Origin: Asaia bogorensis
GTDB lineage: Bacteria; Pseudomonadota; Alphaproteobacteria; Acetobacterales; Acetobacteraceae
DNA: 6,460 nucleotides
Direction: 5' to 3'
NCBI GenBank assembly: GCA_945873675.1
Contig: CAMCEP010000161.1
Location: 1 to 6,460, forward strand
Shown here: one piece after another, positions 1-6,238 of the stretch
Numbering within the stretch: position 1 is the first letter of the stretch
Layout of the letters: every line of letters begins with the position of its first letter
Notes under the pieces: model-generated
Told to the model about the DNA's origin: nothing
Database searches by the model: none
The model's input: the letters and a program-made list of their open reading frames with translations, nothing else
Made by a program: the position numbers and the translations under genes

Positions 1-5
1 ACGCC

Positions 6-1046
6 ATGTCCCAACATCAGGTGCAGCATTACCTCGCCGTCCGAGAGGATTGGCTCGCCGCGCGGCAGGAAGAAATCCTGGACCCCGCGCAGGTGATCAT
101 TGATCCGCACCATCATCTATGGGACCGGCCGGGCTGGCGCTATCTGCATGATGAATTCCTGGCGGATCTGAAAAGCGGCCATAACATCAAGGCGACGGTT
201 TATGTCCAAGCGCGGTCCATGCATCGCGCGGCGGGGCCTGAGGCTTTGAAGCCGGTGGGTGAGACAGAATTCGTCACCGGCATTGCAGCGATGTTCGCAA
301 GCGGCATCTATGGCGATATCGCTGCCAATGCCGGGATTGTGGGCTATGCCGACCTGACGCTGGGTGAAGCCGTGCAGCCGGTGTTGGAAGCGCATATCGC
401 GGCTGCCGGCGGCAGGTTTCGCGGCATTCGCCATATCGCCACCTGGGACCCGGACCCCGTCATGCTGAACCCGGCCTATACGCCGGCAGAAGATATGATG
501 GACAGCGCAGCGTTCCGTGCCGGCTTCGGCGCCCTTGGGCGGAATGGGCTTTCCTTCGATGCCTGGATCTATTTCCATCAGATCCCACGCTTGGCCTCAC
601 TCGCGCGCGCCTTCCCCGAAATCCCGATTGTGCTGGATCATTGTGGCGGCATTCTTGGCATCGGCCCATATGTCGGCAAGCGCGATGAGGTTTTCGCCGC
701 CTGGTCACGCAATATGGCGGAACTGGCGCAATGCCCGAATGTCATGGTGAAGGTGGGCGGGCTTGGCATGCGACTGCCGGGCTTTGGGCTTGAAGCGGGC
801 GCGATTGCGCCATCATCGGAAGAACTGGCCGAACATTGGCGCCCCTGGATGGAACGCTGCATCGCGCTTTTCGGCACGCAGCGCTGCATGTTTGAAAGCA
901 ATTTCCCGGTGGATAAGGGCGGCTATGGTTATGCGGTCGGCTGGAATGCCTTCAAGCGCATCGCCGCCGGCGCCTCGGCCGAGGAAAAGGCGGATCTGTT
1001 CTGGCGCAGTGCCGCGCGGTTTTATCGGCTGCCCCAGTTTCTTTAA
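6..1046 (+). CDS. Amidohydrolase family 2 (COG3618-type) metal-dependent hydrolase
   Basis: A 346-aa protein of the Amidohydro_2 TIM-barrel hydrolase group, which includes lactonases and related hydrolases of sugar acid and aromatic catabolism; the substrate cannot be read from the sequence. The first barrel strand ends in DPHHHLWD (residues 33-40), with the HxH metal pair H35/H37. FRGIRHIATWDPD follows near residues 139-151, IVLDHCGG places a conserved histidine at 212, and FESNFPVDK (296-304) near the C-terminus supplies the late acidic residue (D303) expected at the metal site. There is no signal peptide, so it is probably cytoplasmic. The length suits the family, and the ATG at 6 leaves a normal N-terminus ahead of the barrel. 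Only five bases precede it, so its RBS and promoter are not assessable. It converges with the lipoprotein gene and has no visible link to the operon downstream. Family confident; reaction unknown. Confidence 0.9.
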   Translation: MSQHQVQHYLAVREDWLAARQEEILDPAQVIIDPHHHLWDRPGWRYLHDEFLADLKSGHNIKATVYVQARSMHRAAGPEALKPVGETEFVTGIAAMFASGIYGDIAANAGIVGYADLTLGEAVQPVLEAHIAAAGGRFRGIRHIATWDPDPVMLNPAYTPAEDMMDSAAFRAGFGALGRNGLSFDAWIYFHQIPRLASLARAFPEIPIVLDHCGGILGIGPYVGKRDEVFAAWSRNMAELAQCPNVMVKVGGLGMRLPGFGLEAGAIAPSSEELAEHWRPWMERCIALFGTQRCMFESNFPVDKGGYGYAVGWNAFKRIAAGASAEEKADLFWRSAARFYRLPQFL

Positions 1047-1064
1047 AAGGCGCTGGGCGGCGCC
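1041..1064 (-). terminator. Probable intrinsic terminator of the small lipoprotein gene
   Basis: Read on the minus strand, three bases after the lipoprotein stop codon, there is a GGCGC/GCGCC stem (1060-1064 with 1049-1053) and a six-base loop, followed directly by TTTT and then AAAG. The stem is short (5 bp) but all G:C. On the plus strand no T-run follows, so it would not stop transcripts from the hydrolase. It fills almost the whole 20-bp gap between the two convergent genes. Confidence 0.45.
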
Positions 1065-1066
1065 GA

Positions 1067-1456
1067 TCAGAATAGCTTCGGCCAGCGCGCTGTGCGGTTG
1101 CGTTCCTGTTCGGCGGTCAATTCATAAGGGCCGTCGCGCACATTGCGGTAGGCCGGTGTCGCCACGGGCGGTGTCGTCCAGCAATCCACCTTACCCAGGC
1201 TTCGGGTGCAGATCGGCTGCACGGCCGGTGGCGGGTCCGAAGCGCAATAGGTCTGGCCCTTGGCGAGCCGGACATAGGAACAATCCTGCCCTGTCAGCAA
1301 GGACACCACATTATCGCCGATGCCGCGCTGCGTGGTGACGAGCGATACCCCCTCGACCGCCGCTGGAATGGCGAGCAAAGGCGCGCCGGGGGCACCAACG
1401 CTTTCGCAGCCAGCGAGCAGCAGAAGAAGGACGGAGAGGGGGCGAAAGAGACGCAT
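1067..1456 (-). CDS. Small four-cysteine lipoprotein of unknown function
   Basis: A 129-aa predicted lipoprotein. The start chosen is the ATG at 1456-1454, which gives a compact signal peptide: MRLFRP, a leucine-rich core (residues 7-14), then the lipobox LAGC with the lipidated cysteine at 17 and Glu at +2, favouring the outer membrane. An in-frame GTG at 1474 would add six residues but makes a poorer signal peptide; neither start has a clear Shine-Dalgarno. The mature part has four further cysteines (59, 71, 83, 92), in the contexts LLTGQDCSYVR, YCAS, ICTRSLG and DCW, with a proline-rich linker between the second and third. This suggests two disulfides in the periplasm. I think similar small lipoproteins occur in other alphaproteobacteria, but I can name no function. 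It is divergent from the YfgM-like/BamB-like/Der operon across a shared promoter region. High confidence as a gene, none on role. Confidence 0.8.
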   Translation of the reverse strand: MRLFRPLSVLLLLLAGCESVGAPGAPLLAIPAAVEGVSLVTTQRGIGDNVVSLLTGQDCSYVRLAKGQTYCASDPPPAVQPICTRSLGKVDCWTTPPVATPAYRNVRDGPYELTAEQERNRTARWPKLF

Positions 1457-1608
1457 ATGGGCAAGAGACGCCACAAAAGTTAATGAATTGCAAATTTTCG
1501 CCTAAAATTGTTACCAAGCGGTCAAGAGTATCCCAAATTCCCCGTTTGACCGCCAAGGCAGAAGGGCTTAGCCCTGCAGCAAATCGCCTTTCTAACCCGA
1601 GGATCGCC
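1457..1608. promoter_or_regulatory. Divergent promoter region between the lipoprotein and the yfgM-like operon
   Basis: About 150 bp without a credible gene, clearly more AT-rich over 1475-1515 than the surrounding coding DNA. On the plus strand the best -10 look-alike is TAAAAT (1503-1508), with a poor TTAATG 17 bp upstream (1480-1485). TTGACC occurs once on each strand (1546-1551 plus; 1525-1520 minus) and would suit a -35 box, but neither has a good -10 at the right distance. Promoters for both directions must lie here or within the flanking genes, but I cannot fix them. Confidence 0.4.
1518..1553. repeat. 8-bp perfect inverted repeat in the divergent intergenic region
   Basis: GCGGTCAA (1518-1525) and TTGACCGC (1546-1553) are exact inverted copies separated by 20 bp, about 28 bp centre to centre. 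The arms contain the two TTGACC hexamers, so they could be paired operator half-sites, back-to-back -35 boxes, or an RNA stem in the leader of the YfgM-like gene. Extension beyond 8 bp fails on both sides, so chance is possible. Confidence 0.35.
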
Positions 1609-1611
1609 TTG
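1599..1611 (+). promoter_or_regulatory. Ribosome binding site that fixes the TTG start of the yfgM-like gene
   Basis: GAGGA at 1599-1603, then five bases, then TTG at 1609-1611. This is the only good Shine-Dalgarno to start-codon pair in the upstream region, and it agrees with where family-like protein sequence begins. Confidence 0.7.
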
Positions 1612-2259
1612 CCCGATATTTTTGATGAGGTTGCGGAAGACCTCCGCGCTGAACGCGCCCGCCGGCTATGGGCCCGGTATGGCAGGCATGTCCTGGCCGC
1701 GCTTTTTGTCGTGCTTGCCGGGGTTGGTGGCTATCAAGGCTGGCGCTGGTACGAAGCGCGAGAGGCGGAGCGCGCCGGCACCGCCTTCATGGCTGCGCAT
1801 CGTGCCGCAGAGGCGGAAGGTGCTGATCTTAAGGCCATGGCTCAGCGCTTTGAGGAAGCTTCTCGCGGGGCACCGGCTGGCTATCGTGATTTGGCACGGC
1901 TGCGCGCCGCCGCCCTGAAGGCCGAAACCGGGGAGTTGCCGGAAGCGCTTCGGCTTTATGATGCCATCGCCGCCGATAGCAGCGCCGATCCGCTGTATCG
2001 GGATTTGGCGTCCCTGCTTTGGGTTATCCGCTCGCTCGATCAGGGGGATTTGGCCATGCTGGCCGCGCGTATCACGCCGCTGACACGCCCCGATTCGGCC
2101 TGGAATGCCTCGGCACGGGAAGTGGCGGCGTTGATCGCGCTCCGTGCCGGCCGACGAGACGAAGCGCGCCAGGCCTTCCAGGCGCTGGCAGCAGATGTCA
2201 CGGCACCGCGCGGTGTTCGGGAAAGGGCGCAACGCTTGGCCTTGGGGCTTGAAGGATGA
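1609..2259 (+). CDS. YfgM-like membrane-anchored TPR protein
   Basis: A 216-aa single-pass inner-membrane protein of the YfgM/TPR_21 type. In E. coli YfgM associates with the SecYEG translocon and periplasmic chaperones; the equivalent role here is inferred. The start chosen is TTG at 1609, because GAGGA (1599-1603) lies five bases upstream and the protein then opens with PDIFDEVAEDLRAERARRLW, the typical cytoplasmic head of this family. An in-frame ATG at 1483 would add 42 unlikely residues across the promoter region and has no RBS. A membrane segment spans about residues 28-44, followed by GWRWYEAREAE and an alanine-rich helical periplasmic domain. Degenerate TPR-like pairs are visible, such as the helix with GELPEALRLYDAIAA and the C-terminal AGRRDEARQAFQALA. 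The stop overlaps the next start as ATGA, indicating translational coupling. Its position before bamB and der matches the E. coli order. Confidence 0.85.
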   Translation: MPDIFDEVAEDLRAERARRLWARYGRHVLAALFVVLAGVGGYQGWRWYEAREAERAGTAFMAAHRAAEAEGADLKAMAQRFEEASRGAPAGYRDLARLRAAALKAETGELPEALRLYDAIAADSSADPLYRDLASLLWVIRSLDQGDLAMLAARITPLTRPDSAWNASAREVAALIALRAGRRDEARQAFQALAADVTAPRGVRERAQRLALGLEG

Positions 2260-3599
2260 CGGGGCGGGATATCTCTCGGCGCGCTTTGCTGCTGGGCTCG
2301 GCTGGGCTTCTGGCTGGTTGTGAAACCCTGGACAGTATTTTTGGCGAACGCAGGGTAAAGATTGTCGGTGAGCGGAAATCAGTGCTGACGCTGCCGGATC
2401 GTACGGTTGAAGCGGATGGCGAAGTGCAGCGGCTCACTATCTCCTTGCCTGCGCCGGAAGCGCGTAGCCTTTGGCCACAGCTTGGCGGCGCACCGACCCA
2501 TGCTGGTGGGCACATGGCGCTTGGCGCCAATCTGCGGCAGATCTGGTCCAGCGGCTATGGAACCGGCACATCCTTTCGCCGCCGCGTAACGGCTGGGCCG
2601 GTCGCCAGCGCGGATCGCGTTTTCATGGGGGATGCGGAAGGCTACGTATCTGCCCACGACATCAATAATGGTGCGCGCCGCTGGCGCTTTGATACACGTC
2701 CGGAAAATGATCGCGGGGACGGCGGCGGCGCGGGCGTGATCGTGGAAGGCGATACCGTTTTCGTCGCCACGGTGCTTTCTGAATTGCTCGCGCTCTCCGC
2801 CGCTGATGGGGCGGTGAAATGGCGCGTGCGTCTTTCCGCCCCCATGCGCGGCGCGCCTTCCTTCGCCAATGGCCGGGTTTTCGTGACGACTTTGGACAGC
2901 ACGCTGCTGGCGCTTTCCGCCGAGGATGGGAAGGTGCTTTGGCGCTACCGTGCCCAGGCTATCCTGACCGTGCCGCTTGGCCTGCCGCCGCCGGCCATTA
3001 TTGGCGATACCGTGGTGGCGGGCTTTCCTTCCGGCGAAATCCTGGCCTTCCGCGCCAATGATGGCCGCGTGATCTGGAGCGACAGCCTGGCCGCTACTGG
3101 CGGCACCAGCCTGGCCGATGTGGGCAGTGTGCGTGCAGCCCCAGTAATTTCCGGCAATAGCGTGATTGCGATCGGCATGGGCGGCGTTGGGCTTTCCATT
3201 GATCTGCGCTCTGGCAGGCGTATTTGGGAACGCGAATTTGGCGGCACGGAAATGCCCTGGGCCGCGGGCGAATGGGTCTTTGGCGCCACCGATGCCGGCG
3301 AAATGGCGGCGCTTCAGCGCGAAACAGGTCAGGCGCGCTGGGCGGTTTCGCTGCGCCCACCCGCACAGGCGGGCAAGCCGCAGGAAGCGGTGCAGCTTTC
3401 ATCGCCGCTGCTGGCCGGTGGGCGGCTTTTTGTCGGCACCAGCCGGGCAGAGCTTGTCTCGCTCAATCCCTCGAACGGCGATGTTCTCGGGCGCCAGCGC
3501 CTGCCGGGCGCGCTTTCCCTGCCGATGATTGTGGTGGGTGGGCGCCTGATTATCGCGACCGATGATGGTAGCCTGATAGCCTTTGCGGGCGAAGGCTGA
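2256..3599 (+). CDS. bamB: BamB-like outer-membrane assembly lipoprotein (PQQ-type beta-propeller)
   Basis: A 447-aa propeller lipoprotein, the expected accessory subunit of the BAM complex that inserts beta-barrel proteins into the outer membrane. The N-terminus has SRRALLLG and the lipobox LAGC, with the lipidated cysteine at 22 and Glu at +2 (outer-membrane sorting). The paired arginines (8-9) make a Tat-like signal possible. Seven blade-closing motifs of the xDGxxxW type recur: 136-145 (INNGARRWRF), 183-189, 222-229, 267-274, 317-324, 355-362 and a degenerate one at 404-414. This suits a seven- or eight-bladed propeller and is somewhat longer than E. coli BamB (about 390 aa). The start overlaps the YfgM-like stop (ATGA), with purine-rich sequence just upstream. 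Der follows after 13 bp. A true quinoprotein dehydrogenase is unlikely because of the size, lipobox and neighbourhood. Confidence 0.88.
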   Translation: MTGRDISRRALLLGSAGLLAGCETLDSIFGERRVKIVGERKSVLTLPDRTVEADGEVQRLTISLPAPEARSLWPQLGGAPTHAGGHMALGANLRQIWSSGYGTGTSFRRRVTAGPVASADRVFMGDAEGYVSAHDINNGARRWRFDTRPENDRGDGGGAGVIVEGDTVFVATVLSELLALSAADGAVKWRVRLSAPMRGAPSFANGRVFVTTLDSTLLALSAEDGKVLWRYRAQAILTVPLGLPPPAIIGDTVVAGFPSGEILAFRANDGRVIWSDSLAATGGTSLADVGSVRAAPVISGNSVIAIGMGGVGLSIDLRSGRRIWEREFGGTEMPWAAGEWVFGATDAGEMAALQRETGQARWAVSLRPPAQAGKPQEAVQLSSPLLAGGRLFVGTSRAELVSLNPSNGDVLGRQRLPGALSLPMIVVGGRLIIATDDGSLIAFAGEG

Positions 3600-3612
3600 C
3601 CGGGGCCCCTTC

Positions 3613-4962
3613 ATGCAGCCTGTCATCGTCATTCTGGGCCGGCCCAATGTCGGAAAATCCACGCTGTTCAATCGGCTGGCGCAGCGGCGCATTGCTTTGG
3701 TGCATGACACGCCAGGCGTGACGCGTGATCGGAAGGAAGTAACCGCACGCATCGCCGGGCGCGACGTGAGCTTGGTGGATACAGCGGGGCTTGAGGAAGC
3801 GCCGCCCGATACCGTACCCGGCCGCATGCGCGCGAGTTCTGAGGCCGCTTTGCGTGGCGCCTCCCTCGTGCTGTTTGTGATGGATGCGCGCGCCGGCATC
3901 ACGCCCGCGGATCGCGCTTTCGCTGCTTGGCTCAGGCGGATGCGCGTGCCGGTGCTGGTGGTGGCCAATAAGGCCGAAGGGCGCGCTGGCACCACCGCCG
4001 CCATGGAAGCCTTTGAATTGGGCCTGGGTGACCCCGTGCCGGTCAGTTCCGAACATGGCGATGGCTTTGGTAATCTGCATGATGAAATCGCGGCCAAGCT
4101 TGGCCCTCTGCCAGAAGATGAGGCTGACGCAGAAGATACGGAACGCCCGCTCCGCTTGGCGATTGTGGGCCGGCCCAATGCCGGGAAATCCACGCTGCTG
4201 AATGCACTTTTGGGTGAAGACCGCATGATCACCGGGCCTGAACCCGGCCTGACGCGCGACGCGGTCGCCGTGCAATGGCGCGATGCCACGGGTGGTGAGG
4301 TGCGGCTCGTTGATACGGCCGGCATGCGCAAGAAAGCCCGCGTGCAGGAAACGCTGGAGCAGATGTCGGTCGCGTCTTCCCTTGCTGCGCTCAAGGAAGC
4401 GGAAGTGGTGGTGCTGGTGCTTGATGCACTGCTTGGCATGGATGAACAGGATTTGCGCATTGCCCGCCTTGCCGAACGCGAAGGCCGCGCCTTGGTGATC
4501 GCGCTCAATAAATGGGATGCGGTGGAAGACCGCAACGTGGCGCGCAAGCGCGTGGAAGACGCGCTGATGACATCGTTGGCGCAATCCAAGGGCGTGCCCG
4601 TGGTGCCGCTTTCAGCGGCGACCGGACGGGGCGTGGATAAGCTGATGCCCGCGGTGCGCGCGGCCTATGCGCTTTGGAATCGCCGCATCCCGACCGGGGA
4701 GGTCAATCGCTGGTTTGAAGCCGCGCTTGCGCGGCATCAGCCGCCGCTGGTTGATGGCAAGCGGATCAAACTCCGCTACGCGACCATGCCCAAGGCGCGG
4801 CCGCCCACCATGGTAATTTTCGGCACAAGGGCCGATATGCTGCCCGAGGATTACCGGCGCTATCTGGTGAATTCCTTCCGCGAGCATTTCACCATGCCGG
4901 GCGTGCCGATCCGGCTGCAATTGCGATCCCCGCGCAACCCCTATGCCGAGGATGATGGCTAG
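3613..4962 (+). CDS. der: Ribosome biogenesis GTPase Der (EngA)
   Basis: A 449-aa tandem GTPase needed for assembly of the 50S ribosomal subunit; cytoplasmic and normally essential. Domain 1 has the P-loop GRPNVGKS (9-16), the G2-region DTPGVTRD (32-39), DTAG (56-59) and a G4 reading NKAEG (119-123). Domain 2 has GRPNAGKS (186-193), DTAGMRKK (234-241) and the canonical NKWD (299-302). A KH-like C-terminal domain follows and ends in YRRYLVNSFREHFTMPGVPI then LRSPRNPY. The ATG at 3613 is chosen because Der proteins begin directly with the first strand before the P-loop; an in-frame TTG at 3583 would add ten residues and overlap bamB. No strong Shine-Dalgarno is present, so translation may depend on coupling to bamB. 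The acidic-residue shift in the first G4 (NKAE in place of NKxD) is, as I recall, common in alphaproteobacterial Der. Confidence 0.97.
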   Translation: MQPVIVILGRPNVGKSTLFNRLAQRRIALVHDTPGVTRDRKEVTARIAGRDVSLVDTAGLEEAPPDTVPGRMRASSEAALRGASLVLFVMDARAGITPADRAFAAWLRRMRVPVLVVANKAEGRAGTTAAMEAFELGLGDPVPVSSEHGDGFGNLHDEIAAKLGPLPEDEADAEDTERPLRLAIVGRPNAGKSTLLNALLGEDRMITGPEPGLTRDAVAVQWRDATGGEVRLVDTAGMRKKARVQETLEQMSVASSLAALKEAEVVVLVLDALLGMDEQDLRIARLAEREGRALVIALNKWDAVEDRNVARKRVEDALMTSLAQSKGVPVVPLSAATGRGVDKLMPAVRAAYALWNRRIPTGEVNRWFEAALARHQPPLVDGKRIKLRYATMPKARPPTMVIFGTRADMLPEDYRRYLVNSFREHFTMPGVPIRLQLRSPRNPYAEDDG

Positions 4963-4986
4963 GCTTTCCGGCGCATCTTTCGCCCG

Positions 4987-5021
4987 CCGCAAAACGCGCC
5001 TAGGCTTGCGTGTCTTTGCGG
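4987..5021 (+). promoter_or_regulatory. Nested hairpin directly upstream of the MFS gene
   Basis: CCGCAAA (4987-4993) pairs with TTTGCGG (5015-5021). Inside it, ACGC (4994-4997) pairs with GCGT (5008-5011), leaving a three-base bulge (5012-5014) and a GCCTAGGC-containing loop that is itself a palindrome. A run of five T (5032-5036) follows only after ten further bases and abuts the ATG, so this is not a textbook terminator. It could attenuate read-through from der, or shape access to the MFS start, which has only a poor Shine-Dalgarno (GGGG at 5020-5023). Confidence 0.4.
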
Positions 5022-5037
5022 GGTCAGTCTGTTTTTC

Positions 5038-6237
5038 ATGGTAGCGGATACGGCGAAGAGACTTTTGTATTTGGCGCTTGGCGCCATGTTTGTGCAGCAG
5101 ACCTTTGCTTCCATTGGTCGCACCCTCCCGCTTGTCATTGCCCCCGCGATTATCGAGGATTTGCACATAGACCCAGCGCTGGTTGGCGTTTACGTCGGCG
5201 CGGCAGCGCTGGCTGCGCTAGTCTTCCAGCTTGGCTGCGGCAGTTTCATCATCCGCTACGGGGCGCTGCGCATGAGCCAAGTGGCGCTGGTGTTTCTGGC
5301 GCTTGGTATGGCACTCGCCGCTGCGGGGCCGCTGCTATTTTTTCTTATTTCCGCGATCATCGGCGGTGGCGGTGCCGCGACTTCCACGCCGGCGAGTTCG
5401 CATCTGCTTGGGCGGTATTCACCGCCCAAGCAGGCGCCTTTGGTGTTTTCCATCAAGCAAACGGCCGTGCCTGCGGGGCTATTGCTGGCGGGGCTGCTTG
5501 GCCCCCTGATGACTTTGTATTGGGGCTGGAGTGGCGCTTTGCTGGTAACGGCTGGCGCGTGTTTTCTGTTTGCCGTGATGCTTGAGCCGCTGCGTGGTGA
5601 GTTTGATTCGGATCGTGTGCCTAGCCGCAGTTTTCATTTTTCGGATTTCCGCACCACGCTGGCGGCTGTATTGAAATCCAAGGATTTGCGCGAATTGTCG
5701 TTGGCCTGCTTTGCCTTCAACGGGCTGCAAACTGCCTTCACCAGCTATTACGTGCTGTATCTGACTGCGCTGAATTATGATCTGGCGGCGGCGGGGCTGA
5801 TGTTCGCCATTGCCATGGTGATCGCTGTCCCGATGCGCATTTTCTGGGGCTGGCTGAGTAGTGGGCGCGTGTCGCCGCGCCGTGTCATGGCGGGGCTTTC
5901 GCTCGGTATGGCTGTGAGTGCGGTGCTGATGAGCCTGTATAGTGCAGATTGGCACCCGCTGCTGATTGCGACAATCGCAACAGGCATGAGTGCCACCGCC
6001 ATGTCCTGGCATGGTGTGCTGCTATCTGAGGCAGCGCGGCTTGCCCCGCCCGGCATGCGGGGTGCTGCGACAGGTGGTGTGCTGTCCTTCGGCCAGGTTG
6101 GTGCCTTTATCCTGCCCGTGATCTATGCGGCGCAGCTTGCCATCACCAATAGCCATGGCGTTGGCTTTGTACTTTGCGGCCTGCCGGCGCTGGTGGTGGG
6201 GGTTGTCATGTGGCGCGCGTCACGGCGGGTGGCCTAG
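5038..6237 (+). CDS. Major facilitator superfamily (MFS) transporter, substrate unknown
   Basis: A 399-aa inner-membrane transporter with about twelve hydrophobic segments, the standard MFS length. TM1 begins almost at once (LLYLALGAMFVQQTFASIG). The TM2-3 loop has GCGSFIIRYGALR, a degenerate form of MFS motif A lacking the usual DR pair. A strongly family-like stretch FSIKQTAVPAG (137-147) leads into TM5. A hydrophilic central loop at about 183-215 (rich in R, D, S and K) separates the two six-helix halves. The second half contains MRIFWGWLSSGRVSPRR, a motif-A-like loop between TM8 and TM9. The ATG at 5038 is the only start that keeps TM1 intact, although its RBS is weak. It is 75 bp after der in the same direction and is probably not functionally tied to it. 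It ends one base before the palindromic array. The fold is secure; the substrate is unknown. Confidence 0.88.
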   Translation: MVADTAKRLLYLALGAMFVQQTFASIGRTLPLVIAPAIIEDLHIDPALVGVYVGAAALAALVFQLGCGSFIIRYGALRMSQVALVFLALGMALAAAGPLLFFLISAIIGGGGAATSTPASSHLLGRYSPPKQAPLVFSIKQTAVPAGLLLAGLLGPLMTLYWGWSGALLVTAGACFLFAVMLEPLRGEFDSDRVPSRSFHFSDFRTTLAAVLKSKDLRELSLACFAFNGLQTAFTSYYVLYLTALNYDLAAAGLMFAIAMVIAVPMRIFWGWLSSGRVSPRRVMAGLSLGMAVSAVLMSLYSADWHPLLIATIATGMSATAMSWHGVLLSEAARLAPPGMRGAATGGVLSFGQVGAFILPVIYAAQLAITNSHGVGFVLCGLPALVVGVVMWRASRRVA

Positions 6238-6238
6238 A

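Noticed and set aside
763..1338. Plus-strand 191-codon frame across the hydrolase 3' end and the lipoprotein gene
   Set aside because: It overlaps two well-supported genes and its product is Arg/Ala/Pro-rich with no recognisable fold.
1483..1608. ATG-initiated N-terminal extension of the YfgM-like protein
   Set aside because: It has no RBS, spans the AT-rich promoter region, and its 42 residues do not resemble the family, which begins at the TTG with a good GAGGA.
3600..3612. GGGGCCCC palindrome between bamB and der as a terminator
   Set aside because: It is an 8-bp palindrome with no loop and no T-run, so it cannot form a usable terminator hairpin; the genes look co-transcribed.
3399..4589. 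Two long minus-strand open frames (396 and 344 codons) opposite der
   Set aside because: They lie antisense to a gene with complete tandem GTPase motifs. Their translations are rich in Ser, Arg, Ala and His without any domain, as expected of GC-rich shadow frames.
4959..5007. 8-bp direct repeat CTAGGCTT (4959-4966 and 5000-5007)
   Set aside because: It is short, one copy includes the der stop codon, and the other is explained by the hairpin apex; probably chance.
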